DNA from: Anoplopoma fimbria | Taxonomy: Eukaryota; Chordata; Actinopteri; Perciformes; Anoplopomatidae | DNA length: 64,000 bases | Reading direction: 5' to 3' | Assembly (NCBI RefSeq): GCF_027596085.1 | Contig: NC_072467.1 | Coordinates: forward strand, 27,005,734 to 27,069,733 | Shown: in pieces, positions 1 through 12,320 of the stretch | Numbering within the stretch: the first letter of the stretch is position 1 | Layout: each line of letters begins with the position of its first letter | Made by a program: the position numbers and the translations under genes | The notes under the pieces: generated by a model | The model's database searches: none | Told to the model about the DNA's origin: nothing | The model's input: only the letters and a program-made list of their open reading frames with translations

Positions 1-828
1 TCATTCTGAATAATGAGTACTTTTACTTTAAGTAGATGTTATGCAAATACTATTGATCTTAACTTAAATGTCCAGTGTTTAAGAGGGATTTATTGGCAGA
101 ATTTGAATATAATATTGTTTTCATCGGTGTATAATCACCTGAAACTAAGAATAATATAATAATACATCACATTTAACATTTATTCAGCTGGTTTCTTGTC
201 AAAGTTACGGATCATTGTTGCCACTCAAAGTTGGCTGACGATGAGATTTTTGTTGTTTTTCTAAATCAAACCCAGAAGATAATAAACAAACGTGAATGTT
301 TTGAAAAGGATCATGGGAAATGATCAGCAGGGATGCAAATTGTGATCCTTTGGCAGGTAAAACATGCAGTTATGGTCATTTTATGCTGGTTTGAACCAAC
401 AAAGATTGATTTTTAAAACCAGATTTAACTTTTACATATGTTGAACGAAACTTTAAAAATAGCTTTAATTAAGAATTAAGAAAGAATTGAAGGATCTATT
501 TAGTTTTTACTTTAATCCCAGATTTAATTAAATGATGTTGTACCAAAGCATTAAAGCCTCATGATATTAACTTTTTATAGCCTACTCACTAGGTCAAGTA
601 TTTATTTATTTAAACTTGCATTTGAAACTTGCATTTCCACATTGATTCAAATTAATTACATTTAGGTTTGAACCTGAATTTACTGACAGTGAGTAGTTTT
701 GAATTGATTTAATCCTGATTTACTCTTATTAAACCTAGTTTTGCTAAACTGTGATTAGAACTAATCTTGTATTAAATGAATCCTTCATGTGTTAAACTTG
801 CAGACAGAGCACCGATCTCCCCTCTCAC
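1..828 (-). other. intron 1 of lmod2-like gene (partial)
   Basis: AT-rich sequence downstream, on the minus strand, of the lmod2 first-exon donor. I see no exon, no known repeat and no conserved coding stretch in it. The rest of the leiomodin gene must lie beyond the left edge of the window. Confidence 0.6.
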
Positions 829-1098
829 CTGTCCGCCGTTGTCCTCCGTCCTCTTGTCCTCCAGCAGCTTCTTGTTCTCGTCCTCCCAGTATTTCAGCAG
901 AGCGTCCCTGTCGAAGCTCCCCGTCGGGGTCTTGGCGGTCTGGTCTTTCTGCCTCAGGCCGATGGGGACGTTGTCGTCCAGGTCGGCCAGCTCCCTCTCC
1001 AGCTCCTGGAGCTCCTCGGAGGACAACGTGGCCAGCAGCTCGTCTTCGTCCACCTCCTCAGACTTCTTCAGCTCGCGGCGGTACCCAAAGGTACTCAT
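829..1098 (-). CDS. lmod2: leiomodin-2-like, first coding exon (partial gene)
   Basis: Leiomodins are tropomodulin-related actin filament nucleators of the muscle sarcomere. The exon encodes 90 residues beginning MSTFGYRRELKK, then an acidic ELLATLSSEELQELERELADL helix, which is the tropomyosin-binding N terminus typical of the family, then a conserved KTPTGSF and a YWEDENKKLLE segment. The coding sequence ends in frame at ..GGQ followed by a GTGAGAG donor, so the actin-binding and leucine-rich-repeat exons lie off the left edge. The start is chosen because MSTFGYR is the conserved leiomodin start. lmod2 is preferred over lmod1/lmod3 because the next gene is asb15, LMOD2's neighbour in tetrapods. 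Paralogue assignment is therefore by synteny; family membership is secure. Confidence 0.88.
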
Positions 1099-2229
1099 GG
1101 TTCTGGGCTCGTTGTAGGACTCTCAGAACTTTCTTCTTCTTGTACTTTTATCTCCTTCTTGGTTGAGTCTTCCCTGAGTTGTTTTCCTGCTTGAGTCTCC
1201 TCATCGACTCATCCTCCATCAGGTTCCTTCAGATGTGTTGGCGAGTCGGAGAGTCCTCGTTCATCTACTGGTCCCAGCTGCCAGAGGGGCCTGACAGGGA
1301 GTCTTTTTTTAGGGTGTTGGGTTGTGTTGGGGGTTTGGGTGGGGGCGGTCAATGAGATAGGCTTACAGCAGGAATGCGAGCCCTCTGAGTGGCCTGTGTC
1401 GAGAGCTCATCAGAGACTTGTGCCTCGAAAAAAAGAATCGAATGGGAACACAACGCCGTGGGGAGACATCGGAGACGAAGCTGTTACGGCGGTACGAGAC
1501 GTGTCGGGACTCAGAAACACGGCGTGGTTGTTTGTTGTTGTCAGGGAAACACTTGTTCTCCCTAAAGGATGGTGGGATTATCTACAGAACAGCTCCGGCT
1601 GACACTGATGGGGAACCCTGATGCTGTTTACACCAGAACACAACGAGTTGTCTGACCCTGTAAAAGAGATAACCCTCAGCTTTCTTACAAACATTTGGTA
1701 GAATAAAAAAAAAAACAGTGACAAATCAACCTGATTTCATTGCACAATATTTTAAGGACATTCTACGGGTCATGTTGTCACATTTCGAGCCATTTTACGC
1801 AAACTGGCTGTGAAGCTACCCCAGTTAAGTCTAGGCAACAAAACCACTTTGTTAGGTTTAGAAAAAAACACCACATTTCAACTTAAATTAAACAACGTAA
1901 AACATAAACAACGTTACATAAGAACAGAAAACATGTCACAAACATCACTAACGTAACGTCAAAATAACTCAATAACACAATAACAGCATGAACACCGATT
2001 TTCAGGAAGAACTCGTGGATTTGGAGAAAGTTTTGAATAGTGGCCAAGTAGTGGAATTACAACTTCCAGGTCCGTCACGTGATGCCACAGGGCCAAAAAA
2101 ATACTTTTTCACATAGACTTACTTCGGACAAGAGACGTCTATAAGTTAACGGATATTTCTCTTTTAGGTGAATCAACTTCCCAGTACCAACACTAGAATC
2201 ACTGGTTATTATCAGTGGACCTAGGTACT
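1099..2229. other. lmod2 5' flank, no further gene seen
   Basis: This should hold the 5' UTR and promoter of the lmod2-like gene on the minus strand. I could not fix a TATA box, a clean MEF2 site or a CArG box by eye. Short open frames near 1320-1620 show no resemblance to a protein family and no splice context. Confidence 0.4.
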
Positions 2230-2470
2230 CTGACGTCACCCATTGATTTATGGTCTGTTTGACTCTAAATGGAGCATCATTTACTAAATGAACATCATGC
2301 TGTATTGAAGAAGACTTGAAACTAGAGATTGAGACCATAAACTCATGTTTACAATGTTTACTGAGGGAATAAATCAAGAGAGAAGTAGAGTCATTTTCTC
2401 ATAGACTTCTATACAACCAGAGGAGTCGCCCCCTGGTGGACAGTAGAGAGAATGCAGCTTTAAAGACCGA
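2230..2470 (-). repeat. interspersed repeat family A, internally deleted copy
   Basis: Member of a family found at eight places in this window. The core contains GTCTATGAGAAAATGACTC, a TAAACATTGTAAACATGAG block and an AGTCAAACAGACCATAAA block; this copy is in reverse orientation. The outer flank CTGACGTCACCCATTG is joined directly to the inner block, so the middle has been lost. The repeated short open frame beginning [13 protein letters not shown] belongs to this element and is not a gene. Confidence 0.75.
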
Positions 2471-3534
2471 ACAAAGCTGCCTGCTGCTGCCAGACCTTCT
2501 TTTACACACTTTGCCTTTCGTAACGGCCAGAATGTTTCATTTCATATCATTATAAATGTTGTTTTGATTAATTTCAGACAGAAATATGTTAATGTAATTA
2601 ATTATAATAATCAACATTTAAAAGACAACATTCTGTTCATTTATAGAGCCGTACAAGTCACTGCATTTTTCAAAACAATGTTCTGCAAATATTTCACAAT
2701 AAAAGCCAAAGGGGTTTTCAAATGAAATAAATTAGGAGGTATTTAGTTAAATACTAATTATATAATACAATAATGAGGCTTTTCAGGCCCGTCACTTCCA
2801 CATTGGCATCACTTTTCAGACCCGAAGATTGGCTGCTGGTTGAATCAAAGACTGAACAAACGAAACATTTTACTCTTCAGAGCAGAGTCGTTGTCATTAT
2901 TGTGTCCACCCCTGTACTTTGTCACACGAGTAACATTGGTGTGGATGTGTAGGACTGACCTTCAGTCTTGAGGGTTTTGTTTTTTTAGGAGGGGAAGGTG
3001 GATTGTTGTTTGGTTTCCACGACAACCAACAGATCTTAGCAACAACATGCATCCATCACTGATTGGTGTTTAACAAGCTGCTTTGGAAGTCGACTCGTGT
3101 TACATGTCCGAAGTGAAAAGACTCAGAGTGACATAACACCACTCTCATCCAGGAACGGCTGTAAATGTGACCTTTGACCTGGAGCATCAGTCATCCAGTC
3201 CAGTTACTCAACAAAGCACCAAACCGGTGGATTCTGCATGTTCCCAATTAAATGTACAAAACTGGATTTTCTCCCCGGCTGGATATTTTCCAAATTGTCC
3301 ATCAGTTTAAAAAATAAGTAACTTCCTGTCTACCTGTCAATTAATTTCTACCGGAATAAACTTGTAAAGAAATAACCCTTTACAGTCAGAGACTTTATTA
3401 TTATATTTGTTTATTATGTTTATCTGTGATTCTTTGGCATACGTCCCAAACCTCAAAGGAAACATTTATTACACAAATTTAAAATCGATTGATTTATTTC
3501 CTCTGAGACGCCCCTCACCTACTTTACAAGTTAT
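2471..3534. other. intergenic, nothing recognised
   Basis: AT-rich sequence between lmod2 and asb15 copy 1. No exon with flanking splice sites and no family resemblance was seen. Confidence 0.4.
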
Positions 3535-3800
3535 GAATTCAAGGATTCAAGGATCCTTTGTTGTCATTATGCATCACAGGGATGCACAACGAAATTCAGT
3601 TGTAGCTCATTTGTAACACAACAAAACATGACAAATGAAACAAAACAAAAACAGTAGTACATTTCCTGTAGTTGCTTTTTTTTATATTTGGATCATAAGG
3701 AAGGTAAACAGCAGCAACAAAAGAAGATAATATGGCCGACATCTTCACATTACAAAATAACATCAGGAAAACACAATCAAGCATCATGATGTAAACACAG
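3535..3800 (+). repeat. fish retroposon fragment (TTGTCATTATGCATCACAGG type)
   Basis: Contains a segment reading about CTTTGTTGTCATTATGCATCACAGG followed by CACAACGAAATTCAGTTGTAG. A related copy lies near 51340-51480, inside slc13a1 intron 12. The form resembles 3' ends of teleost non-LTR elements. The family name is not assigned. Confidence 0.55.
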
Positions 3801-4065
3801 AGCTCTCTGTCCTGCTGTCCACCTGTCAACTTCAGCTTGATCCTGGATGAACGATGGATCCAGGTCTCTGTGAAGATGTGGGCTCAACAGTCACCGACCC
3901 CCAGCTGCTTTCATCCATCTTATTTTCCTGCGACCAAGCATCCGACAACCAGGAGCATGCTGGGTGGTGGAGTATCCTCAGGTCGTAGCTGTGTTGGCTA
4001 CCAGCGCCCATCATTCTTTTTGGCCCTGTTGCCATAGTATCACAACATATGTGCTATAATAATCA

Positions 4066-4118
4066 TCTTATTGTAAGTCGCTTTGGATAAAAGCGTCTGC
4101 TAAATGACTGTAATGTAA
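4066..4118 (+). repeat. teleost LINE/SINE 3' tail motif
   Basis: Carries TAAGTCGCTTTGGATAAAAG then CGTCTGCTAAATGACTGTAATG. This is a well-known 3' tail shared by fish L2-type LINEs and dependent SINEs. Only the tail is clear; the body of the element is not delimited. Confidence 0.7.
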
Positions 4119-4884
4119 TAATATTGCACATGTTGTGTTTTCAGCACGTTCTGCTGCCACCAAGTGGGCAAAAATTAACATTTGTTCCATTTCATCCAAA
4201 CAGATAGGAACACATTCATATCAGATGTCCTTCAGTATGGCTACTGAATGGAGTGTTATGTCACCTGAGAATCCTGCGCTATGTTACATAACTGTTGTTT
4301 CACTGTCTCACTTTAATCTGTACGTGCTTTGCTTTGTTTTAACACATTAACACACCTGCTGTTCTTTTTTTACAGCTGCCTCAGAGCTGACGTGACTTCC
4401 AGCTGGTGTCGTTCAAAGCAATGTGACCTCTTGTCTGTTATCAGGTTCTCTGGTGACCCGCCAGAATGTGGAGCCACGTTATTGTTGTTGTTGTTGTTGT
4501 AGTTCCCGTAGGTCAGGAGGTTATATTTAGAGTCAATCTGCTTTCTATGTCTGTCAGCCAGAGGAAGCAGCTCACACATCCTCAAAGATTTCACTTTCCG
4601 TGTGTGTAGATGTTCAGTGCTACAGCTGGAGGTTTATTCAGCTGCAGTTCATCTAATGTCCACTAGATGGTGGATAGGAAACCCAACGCTCTTCTCTGGA
4701 AAGTCAGTACAGAATATCAGTCTACCACTTTAGTCCAGACTGAAATCTCTCTGCAACTATTGGATGATTTGCCTTATAATTTAGTTTGAACATTCATGGT
4801 ACCCAGAGTTTGAATTTTAATGATGTTTGTGATCCCAGCAGGTCAAATGTTTTACTTTATACATTGAGATATTGCCACATTCCT

Positions 4885-5250
4885 CAGTGACGTAACGCAT
4901 TGGTTTTTGAACTCCCGTTTTGAAGCCTTGATTTTTACATTTTGGTCGCCGCCATCTTTTTCCCTTTTTATTTTTCTTGGAGCAAGAATTTACCATATTT
5001 GGAAAAGAGGGTGGAGCTGTGGAGAAACGATGCCCGGAGTGGGCCAGGTACCATGAGTATAGCAAACAGCAAGTCACCAGCTTTAACTAATGCTAGCTAC
5101 CTTGTTTACTAAGGTGCATCCGTCATTCCCTTTAACTTTACATTGATTTGAATGTTTATTTTGGCTAGCAAAAAACATGCTTCAAACAAAATGTAACAGC
5201 CGACTCCTTAGACTATGGTACCAATAGTAGAGACTTGTCAATCACAAGGT
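4885..5250 (-). repeat. interspersed repeat family A, outer-half copy
   Basis: Holds the distal part of family A in reverse: a GTGACGTAACGCATTGGTTTTT start, a GCCGCCATCTTTTT segment and a GAGACTTGTCAATCACAAGG segment. It lies about 100 bp from a plus-oriented copy, so the two face opposite ways. Confidence 0.6.
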
Positions 5251-5344
5251 AACCACTCTTGTGGGACGTTCTGTATTTTTCTGTTATTACAATACAATAC
5301 AATGCTGGAAATCACGAATATTTGTACAAAGTTTTGGCCCAATC

Positions 5345-5790
5345 CCAGGCGGCAACAACCGGTTCTGAAAAGTTAAGCCAATTCTGAAGTGTCTTAAAGC
5401 TGCATTCTCTCTACTCCCTCAGTAAACATTGTAAACATGAGTTTATGGTCTCAATCTCTAGTTTCAAGTCTTCTTCAATACAGCATGATGTTCATTTAGT
5501 AAATGATGCTCCATTTAGAGTCAAACAGACCATAAAGCAGGGGATGCTTTAGGGCGGGGCTACACAGTGATTGACAGGTCTCTACCACAGCGTTGTCCGT
5601 GTTTTTGTAAATAAGAAAATATTTGAAAAATGTCTAATTTAGTGACTGGTTGTACTAACCTCCACCCTCTCATGTCTCGTGTCACTTCTGGTTGCAAAAA
5701 AACCAAGATGGCGCCAGCCAAAAACCAAATTGCTGAAAGTACAATGATTACGTCTCCTTCTTATAAACAGTCTATGAGCCACTGGACGGC
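5345..5790 (+). repeat. interspersed repeat family A copy
   Basis: Starts with GGCGGCAACAACCGGTTCTG, then the GCATTCTCTCTA motif joined directly to CTCCCTCAGTAAACATTG, so the conserved GGGGGCGACTCCTCTGG block is deleted. It continues through the ATACAGCATGATGTTCATTT block to a GATTGACAGGTCTCTACCAC distal part. Confidence 0.7.
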
Positions 5791-6216
5791 TTTTAATGTG
5801 AAACATCTGTACAGAAAGTACATTTAACTGACACGCAAAAACAAAACAAAAAACAGCACAGTAGAAGAAACTGTAGGAGCTAGTATTTGATCCTGTGACA
5901 TTATTAAGATGCCTGCTTTTATTTGATAATTTACAGTATTTAGGTGCCCAACCTGCTTTTGGTTATTAAATGGTCTGAACATCACCTGGTCTGTTTCATT
6001 TTTCACAGCTAAGAGACTCTATCCTCCAACACATGAATCCCAGATTTCGGAGTCAGTAATCTGCTCAGTTAATGCCACTTTGAAACAACATAAAAATACA
6101 AATACAGTAGTTCAGTACAGATCTGGGGCTGTACGTTGGAGTAAGTAGCTTTGATAAACTTCTCTGTTTGATAAATCCAGTCCCCAGTTACATAAACCAC
6201 ATGTCACCAGTGACAT

Positions 6217-9200
6217 TTAAGACTCAATAGTGAGACAGAAGTCCTCCCGGCAGATGATTTTGTCGTACAGGTCGTTCTCTTTGAACAGCAGGTAGTCCTT
6301 CAGCCGGTTGGGCAGCTGGACGGACATCAGGCCGCTGCAGCTCAGGTGTTTCCTGATCACCACTCTGCTCAGGTGAGACAGAGAGCGGGGGTTACCTGGT
6401 GATCACAGAGAGCAGAAGTTTGGATACATTTATCTGGATAAACGGAGCAGGAAGAGGAGCTTCGTCTCCTGGTTTTGATGCGTAACGGCAGCTCTTTATA
6501 GAGAGACTAAGTCCATCCCCTTCCGGTGTCCCCCATTGGACCTTATATCGGAACAATTATGTACGCCAATTAACAGCAAGAGAGACATATCTTTTTGATA
6601 AAATTTGAAATGTGCCATGAATTACACATATGAAGTTTGTCAATTTAAATAAAATGTTATAAGTTTGTATTTACAATTGTAAGAAATGCGATCTAGACTC
6701 TTACTTCTAAACCCTGAAAATTCTTAAATAGTTGTCAGGATCTTTATTTAAGCAGGCTTTAATTCCAATTTTTACATGTTTAATAAGTATGTTATATACT
6801 TGCTAACTTTTCTGATTTACTTCTGTTTTAATTTGCTGTCTCAGATTTGGACGCAGTACAATTTAATTTTGTGGGAATCCGCTCATTGAGCTACATCTCT
6901 CATCTCGCAAAACACGGTTGTTCCCTTGGCTAGCTAGCTAGCTTAGCTATATCCTTGCTATAATGTAACGTTATCTTATCTGATTTGTTTTATTAAGGGA
7001 CTCTTTCTATCAGCTTCGAAGAGAAAAGAATGGGCAAAACCCATTGTTGCTGTGAGAACATCCTGGTACGAAAACATCGAAGCATCGTGGCTTCAGAGAG
7101 AGAGACGTCACTTTCGCCACTTTTAGGTGTCTTTTACTTCAACAATTTTACAACAAAATGCTACTTTCTTGATTTGCAAAATGATCATCCTAAACTGACA
7201 AACTTCATGATTCATGGCACAATTCAAATCGGATTAAAACGTTATTTGTCTCTTACAGTTGACTACCATTCATACTTTTTAAGAATAAGTTTCCCTGGTG
7301 GTCCACCGGAATTGGCGGGACTTCGCCTCTCTCTTTGGTTTTCACCACACCGTAAACTCACTTGTGGTCCAGAGAATGTGAGGCCACTCCTTGTGTTCCT
7401 CCAGCATCTTTCTCAGTTTCCCACAGAGGGAAACCTGATCGACGTACTCGAGGAGGATGGACACGACCCGGCCCGCCAGGTTCACCAGCCAGGAGACGCT
7501 GACGAAATCACAGAACTGGACGACAAAACGACATTCACTGGACTCAGGTAAGTTTTTCTATTTAGATATTATTATCAGTCACATTACTATTACTATTACC
7601 TGTACCATTACGCATATTAGCTTTGCTTCCACCCTGAAGCCCTTTTTGCTTTCTCGCTTTGCAGGTTTCCATGAATCGTTGTGGTACCTGGACCGTAGTC
7701 GTGCCTCCTGCTGTGAGCCGACTGACACCCACTGCTACTTCCATTATTATTATTAGTCACATTACTATCCCTATTTTCATAATTATAATTCTACTATAAT
7801 AATTGCTGCTGTTATTATAAGTAGTCTTCATTTTTTCCTTGGTTACTCTGCTTACTACTGTGATTATATGAATCATTTACGTCATATACATTGAATGTGT
7901 TGTATCTCTGCAGTTTTTCCTGTGCCGATGTGAGGGTTCCGAAACAGAGGATGTTGCATGTGCACAGATTGTAAAGCCCTCTGAGGCAAATTTGTAATTT
8001 GTGATTCTGGGCTATACAAAATAAACTGAATTGAATTGAATTGAATAGATAGATCTAATTATATTTTATTAGTCTTTTCAAATGTACTTGATAGAAAATG
8101 TAATAATCTTTAATGTCATAATTCACACAATTCAATAACTCACTGCAACTTTTTCCTCCTGATCTTGTGAGAAACCAGACTTGCTCAGGTCATCCCAGTC
8201 ATCACCATGGTTACATCGGAAACACTTCTTGGCGTCGTAGCCGTTGTTGAGCAGCAGCCTCATCATCACCTCGTCCTTCAGGCAGTACTGCAGCGCCGTG
8301 GGAAACACTGTGTCGCTCACCACCGTGAAGAAACAGTTCACGTCCGCCTCAGCCGCCAGCAGCAGCTTCACGATCTCGTAGCGCCCCGACCTGACGGCCA
8401 CCAGGAGGCAGCGCAGCGGGTCCAGATCGGGTTTAGCTCCCGACTTCAGCAGAATCTCGGTACATGTTGCATCCCCGTTGGAGACAGCAAAGTACAGCGG
8501 GCTTCTCCTCATGTCTCCGTAATTGTCGGAGACGTGAGGTGCTAGCTGGGCGTTGACGTCGAAGCCCTTCTGCAGCAGCAGCTCCAGGCAGTGGGTGTGG
8601 CCTCCGTCAGCGGCAGAGTGGACGGGGCTGTGGCCGGACAGACGCAGGGCTCGTCTGGTGGTGATCGGGATCAAAGTCCTCAAAGCTCTGATGGAAAAAA
8701 AAAAGAGTGGATCATTCTAGAAGAACTGAAGCATCAGAAACTAACCTGCATGGAAGCTGGACAGGCTGAACATTTAAACTTCAAATAGGCAAAGTTATGG
8801 ATCAAACTTGACCCATCTGTCCATTTATGATAAGAAATATCTCAGTTGCTGCTGCCTTCAGGACCACCGGGACCCCAGTTCATCCTTTAAATGTTCTGAA
8901 TCCATGATTACTTTCTGGTTTTAACAAAGACATGTGACTCCCTCAGATTATTTAACATTTTCCAAACCATCTTTCCTGTGTTTGTTGCACAACAACTGTG
9001 AGTTATCAATCTTTTGTCTTGACGAACAAGTCTTGATGATCGCTGCTTAATCGGTTCATCAACATCGACCCACTCACAGGGAGTGTCCTTTGTAAGCAGC
9101 GTGGTGGATGGGCAGCTGGAAGCTCAGGTTGTGGATGTTGGGATTCGCTCCGTGCTGCAGGAGGATGTCGATACAGTCTGGATTCCCCGAACCTGCGGCG

Positions 9201-11576
9201 TCATACAGAACGCTGTCGCCATTCGGCGCCTGGGCGTTTACATCAGCACCTTTTTTTAAATGTATAAAAAGAAACTAAATCATTTCCGAGCTACAGAGTT
9301 TTAAAACACAGAAATTAAATCAGAGGGGCGATATTGGTTCACCGTGTTTGATGAGGAGCTCCAGGACTTCAGAGTGGCTGTACTCCGCAGCGATGCCCAG
9401 AGGAGTCACTCCATACTGGTCCGTCTCTGAGACCTGACCTCCGTTCTGCAACAGGAGCTCCATGACACGAACACAGCCGGCCCTGGAGGCCTCGTGCATG
9501 GCCGTCCACTTCTTCAGACACACCTGCTCCACCCAAGCTCCTTTGGCTATTAGACTGGAAACCATCGGATAAGATCCGGCTCGGACTGCTGCAGAGAGGA
9601 AGAACTGATGGTGAGGATGGACTGAACGTTTGTCTGCTGTGAAAAACAGAATGTACCAAAAGAGACACCGTGTTCTACCTCCAACCTCCGGAATTGCCAA
9701 ACAAAACCTGCATTCTCTCTAGTGTCCATCAGGGGGCGACTCCTCTGGTTGTATAGAAGTCTATGAGAAAATGACTCTACTTCTCTCTTGATTTATTCCC
9801 TCAGTAAACATTGTAAACATGAGTTTATGGTCTCAATCTCTAGTTTCAAGTCTTCTTCGATACAGCATGATGTTCATTTAGTAAATGATGCTCCATTTAG
9901 AGTCAAATGGCAATGGGTGTATTTCAAGGTGGCGATGGCTAAATTACAGAACTCAAGGTTTGGAAACTGCAGTCCACAAACCAGTGGGTGACGTCACAAT
10001 GACTCCCTCAACTTCTTGTATGCAGCGCATGGTTCTGACCTAAGAGCAGAGGGGATTCGTTCTTGCTGTTGGTCGTGTGAGGAGAAGCTCCGTAGTCCAA
10101 CAGCATCTTCACGTGTTCCACAAAACCAGCTCTCACTGCCAACGTCAGGAAGGTCTCACCCTCCGAAGTCTTTTCCTCCAGAGACAGACGGAAAGACGCT
10201 GAAGCACACAATAAAAGTTCAACAGTTATTTCACTGAATTCAGTTGTAAAGGGACTCGTACTGACTGACAGTTGGTTGAACCCTAATGAAAAAGTTTAAC
10301 ACTGAAGCATTGAAGTACACAACACAGCTTCCTGGTGGCAGTTCGGGTTTAAGACACTAAGAAAAAAGTGGACCTCTTACCCACCGTACAGCACCGTCTC
10401 CAGGACCAGGACCAGAGGTTGGACCGCCGCTCTGTGCAGAGGATACCAGCCGCGTTCGTCCACCTGACTGAAGGCTGCTGGGAAATCACAGAGCTTCTGC
10501 AGTGCCAACATGTCACCTGAAGGGACAGTTTACTTTGAGTTATTCCTCTTTTATTGTGTAAAGCAATCCTGCAGATTTCCCTGAAAAGGGATCAAATGCT
10601 AACGGCAGTCAAACTAAAGTGCAGCCCAGCTCATAGCGCCTTAGAAACACTGATACACCTTCAGTGCTCCTTGTCTTAAAGATGGTGGTAGAGAAAGCTC
10701 TCTGACACGTCACTCTAATATCTCCCATAAGCGTTTTTATTTGAGTTGAGGTCTGGTTACTGTTAAAGTCATAGCATACGATACTTCAGCCCAGGGGCCC
10801 AACGTCCTTCACACCTACGAAAAGGTCACTTAAAGAGACACGTTCCAGCCATGAAAAGACTCAAAATGACCAAAATCAGAACTTAAACGAGATTCAAAAA
10901 AGCTGCAAAGAGAGACAAAAAGACTACAGAGAGACACAAAACAACCACAAACAGACACAAAAAGACTAGGAGTAAGACGAACACAAAGAGACATAGAAAA
11001 GATACAAAAAAACTCAAATCAACAACAAAGAGACATTAAAAGACTGGAAATAACCTCAGAGAGACAAAAAACAACCACAAAATGAAAGAAAACAACCACA
11101 AACAGACTGAAGAAAGACAAAGAACAACCACACAAAGGAATTAAAAGACTACAAAGAGTCACAAATCAACTATAAAGAAACAATAAGGGATTACAAAAAG
11201 ACAATACAAATGTTAAATGACAAAACAACCACAAAGACAAGGAAAGTAAGCACAAAAAGACTCAAAACAACCAGAAAGCAGCACAAAATGGCTGAATGAT
11301 GTTTACACTGTAGTCCGTTCGCATTGCTAATGACACAAGAATTTGCATCTTTACCTTGTTTGATGGCCCCCATGAGCTTCAGAGTTTCACTCCTAAACGT
11401 GCAAAGGGTAGATGAAGGCACATTTTTTGAAAATGCAGCATGTCTGTATTACACTTCTGGTGAAATTGTTTCATGTTGCTGTACCTCTCTGATCCCGCTA
11501 GACACGACTCCTGGATGCTCATCTGAACGTTGTAGTGCAGAAGTTGGTCTTCATCCAGGACATTAGCTGCATCCAT
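6217..11576 (-). CDS. asb15: asb15 paralogue, copy 1 (ankyrin repeat and SOCS box protein)
   Basis: ASB proteins are substrate receptors of cullin-5/elongin ubiquitin ligases; ASB15 is a striated-muscle member. Coding exons on the minus strand: 11576-11485, 11392-11355, 10516-10385, 10198-10040, 9588-9343, 9249-9078, 8687-8144, 7515-7362, 6395-6217. They join in phase to about 571 residues (human about 588). The start [18 protein letters not shown] matches the ASB15 N terminus. Ankyrin repeats run from about residue 60 to 430 (for example [49 protein letters not shown]), and a C-terminal SOCS box follows. The BC-box reads [10 protein letters not shown], with Ser where Cys is normal, and the cullin box reads [13 protein letters not shown] 38-nt exon is the smallest. 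The exon 6 acceptor (9249) has a poor pyrimidine tract. No frame breaks were seen. ASB15 identity is strong; the a/b label is undecided. Confidence 0.9.
7560..8045 (+). repeat. fish retroposon remnant with GGGCTATACAAAATAAA tail
   Basis: Located in asb15 copy 1 between the exons at 7515 and 8144. The end reads ATTGTAAAGCCCTCTGAGGC, then GGGCTATACAAAATAAACTG and a short GAATT array. This tail recurs widely in teleost genomes as the 3' end of a non-LTR element or SINE. The body upstream is AT-rich and degraded, and the left boundary is approximate. Confidence 0.6.
9690..10005 (+). repeat. interspersed repeat family A, deleted copy inside asb15 copy 1
   Basis: Fills most of the intron between the exons ending at 10040 and starting at 9588. 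It carries the GTGTCCATCAGGGGGCGACT block, the conserved core, and then jumps to the distal GTGGGTGACGTCACAATGAC end. It is opposite in orientation to the host gene. Confidence 0.75.
10850..11290 (+). repeat. degenerate AC-rich array (ACAAAGAGACACAAAACAACC type)
   Basis: Irregular tandem units of about 10-20 bp built from ACAAAGAGACA and AAAACAACCACAAA. It sits in the asb15 copy 1 intron between the exons at 10516 and 11355. A second array of the same type lies at 11835-12320, so the two arrays bracket the first two coding exons. Confidence 0.75.
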
Positions 11577-11834
11577 CCTTCTGACATCATACAGGTACAA
11601 ACACAGTCACAACTTCACATGACTTAAGTTCTTAATTAAATCTCTTTTTCTATTGAACCAAATGTCCAAAACTCAAAATGTATTCAGTTTACTGAGATAA
11701 AAGACAAAGACAAACATAAAATCCTCAAATTATTGAAACTGGAATCTGGGACTGTCATTTTGCTTAATAAAATTACAAAATGTACATTATTTGATTATCA
11801 ACCAGTTACTAATTAAATTGTGACATAATATAAA

Positions 11835-12320
11835 TACAAAGAGACACAAAGCAACTACAAAGAGACTTAAAGGACCACTATTAGGGGCAAACTAACATAA
11901 GACGAAATATAACTGCACAAATACCAAAACATTCCAAAGTATAACAAATGAACCACAACGTTCCACAAAGCAACTTCAAAGAGACTTTAAAATTATTGCA
12001 TAAAGGGACAAAACAGCCAAAGACCAAAGAAACTACAAAAAGTCCAACAATTTCAATGTGACAGAAAACATCCACAAAGAGACAGAATATGACTATAAAG
12101 AAACACAAAGGAACTACAAAGAGATAAAACTAACTACAAAGACATACAACATAACCTAATATAACAAAGAGAACTACAAAAAGAGATACAAAGGAACTAC
12201 AAAGAGACACATAGTAACCACAGAGAAACTCAAAAAGGGGCAAAACAACCAAAGACAAAATATCCAAACATTTAAATGTGACACAAAACTACCACAGAGA
12301 GGCATAAAACTACAGAGAGA
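11835..12320 (+). repeat. degenerate AC-rich array, second block
   Basis: Same unit type as the block at 10850-11290 (ACAAAGAGAC, GGAACTACAAAGAG). It lies in the intron between the asb15 copy 1 5' UTR exon and the start-codon exon. Confidence 0.75.

Noticed and set aside
7030..7551. 173-codon plus-strand open frame
   Set aside because: Its C-terminal third is antisense to the asb15 copy 1 exon 7362-7515; the rest has no family resemblance.
9788..9991. Recurring [13 protein letters not shown] open frame (also at 19354 and 2075)
   Set aside because: It lies within repeat family A and its end differs in each copy; no sign of selection on the frame.
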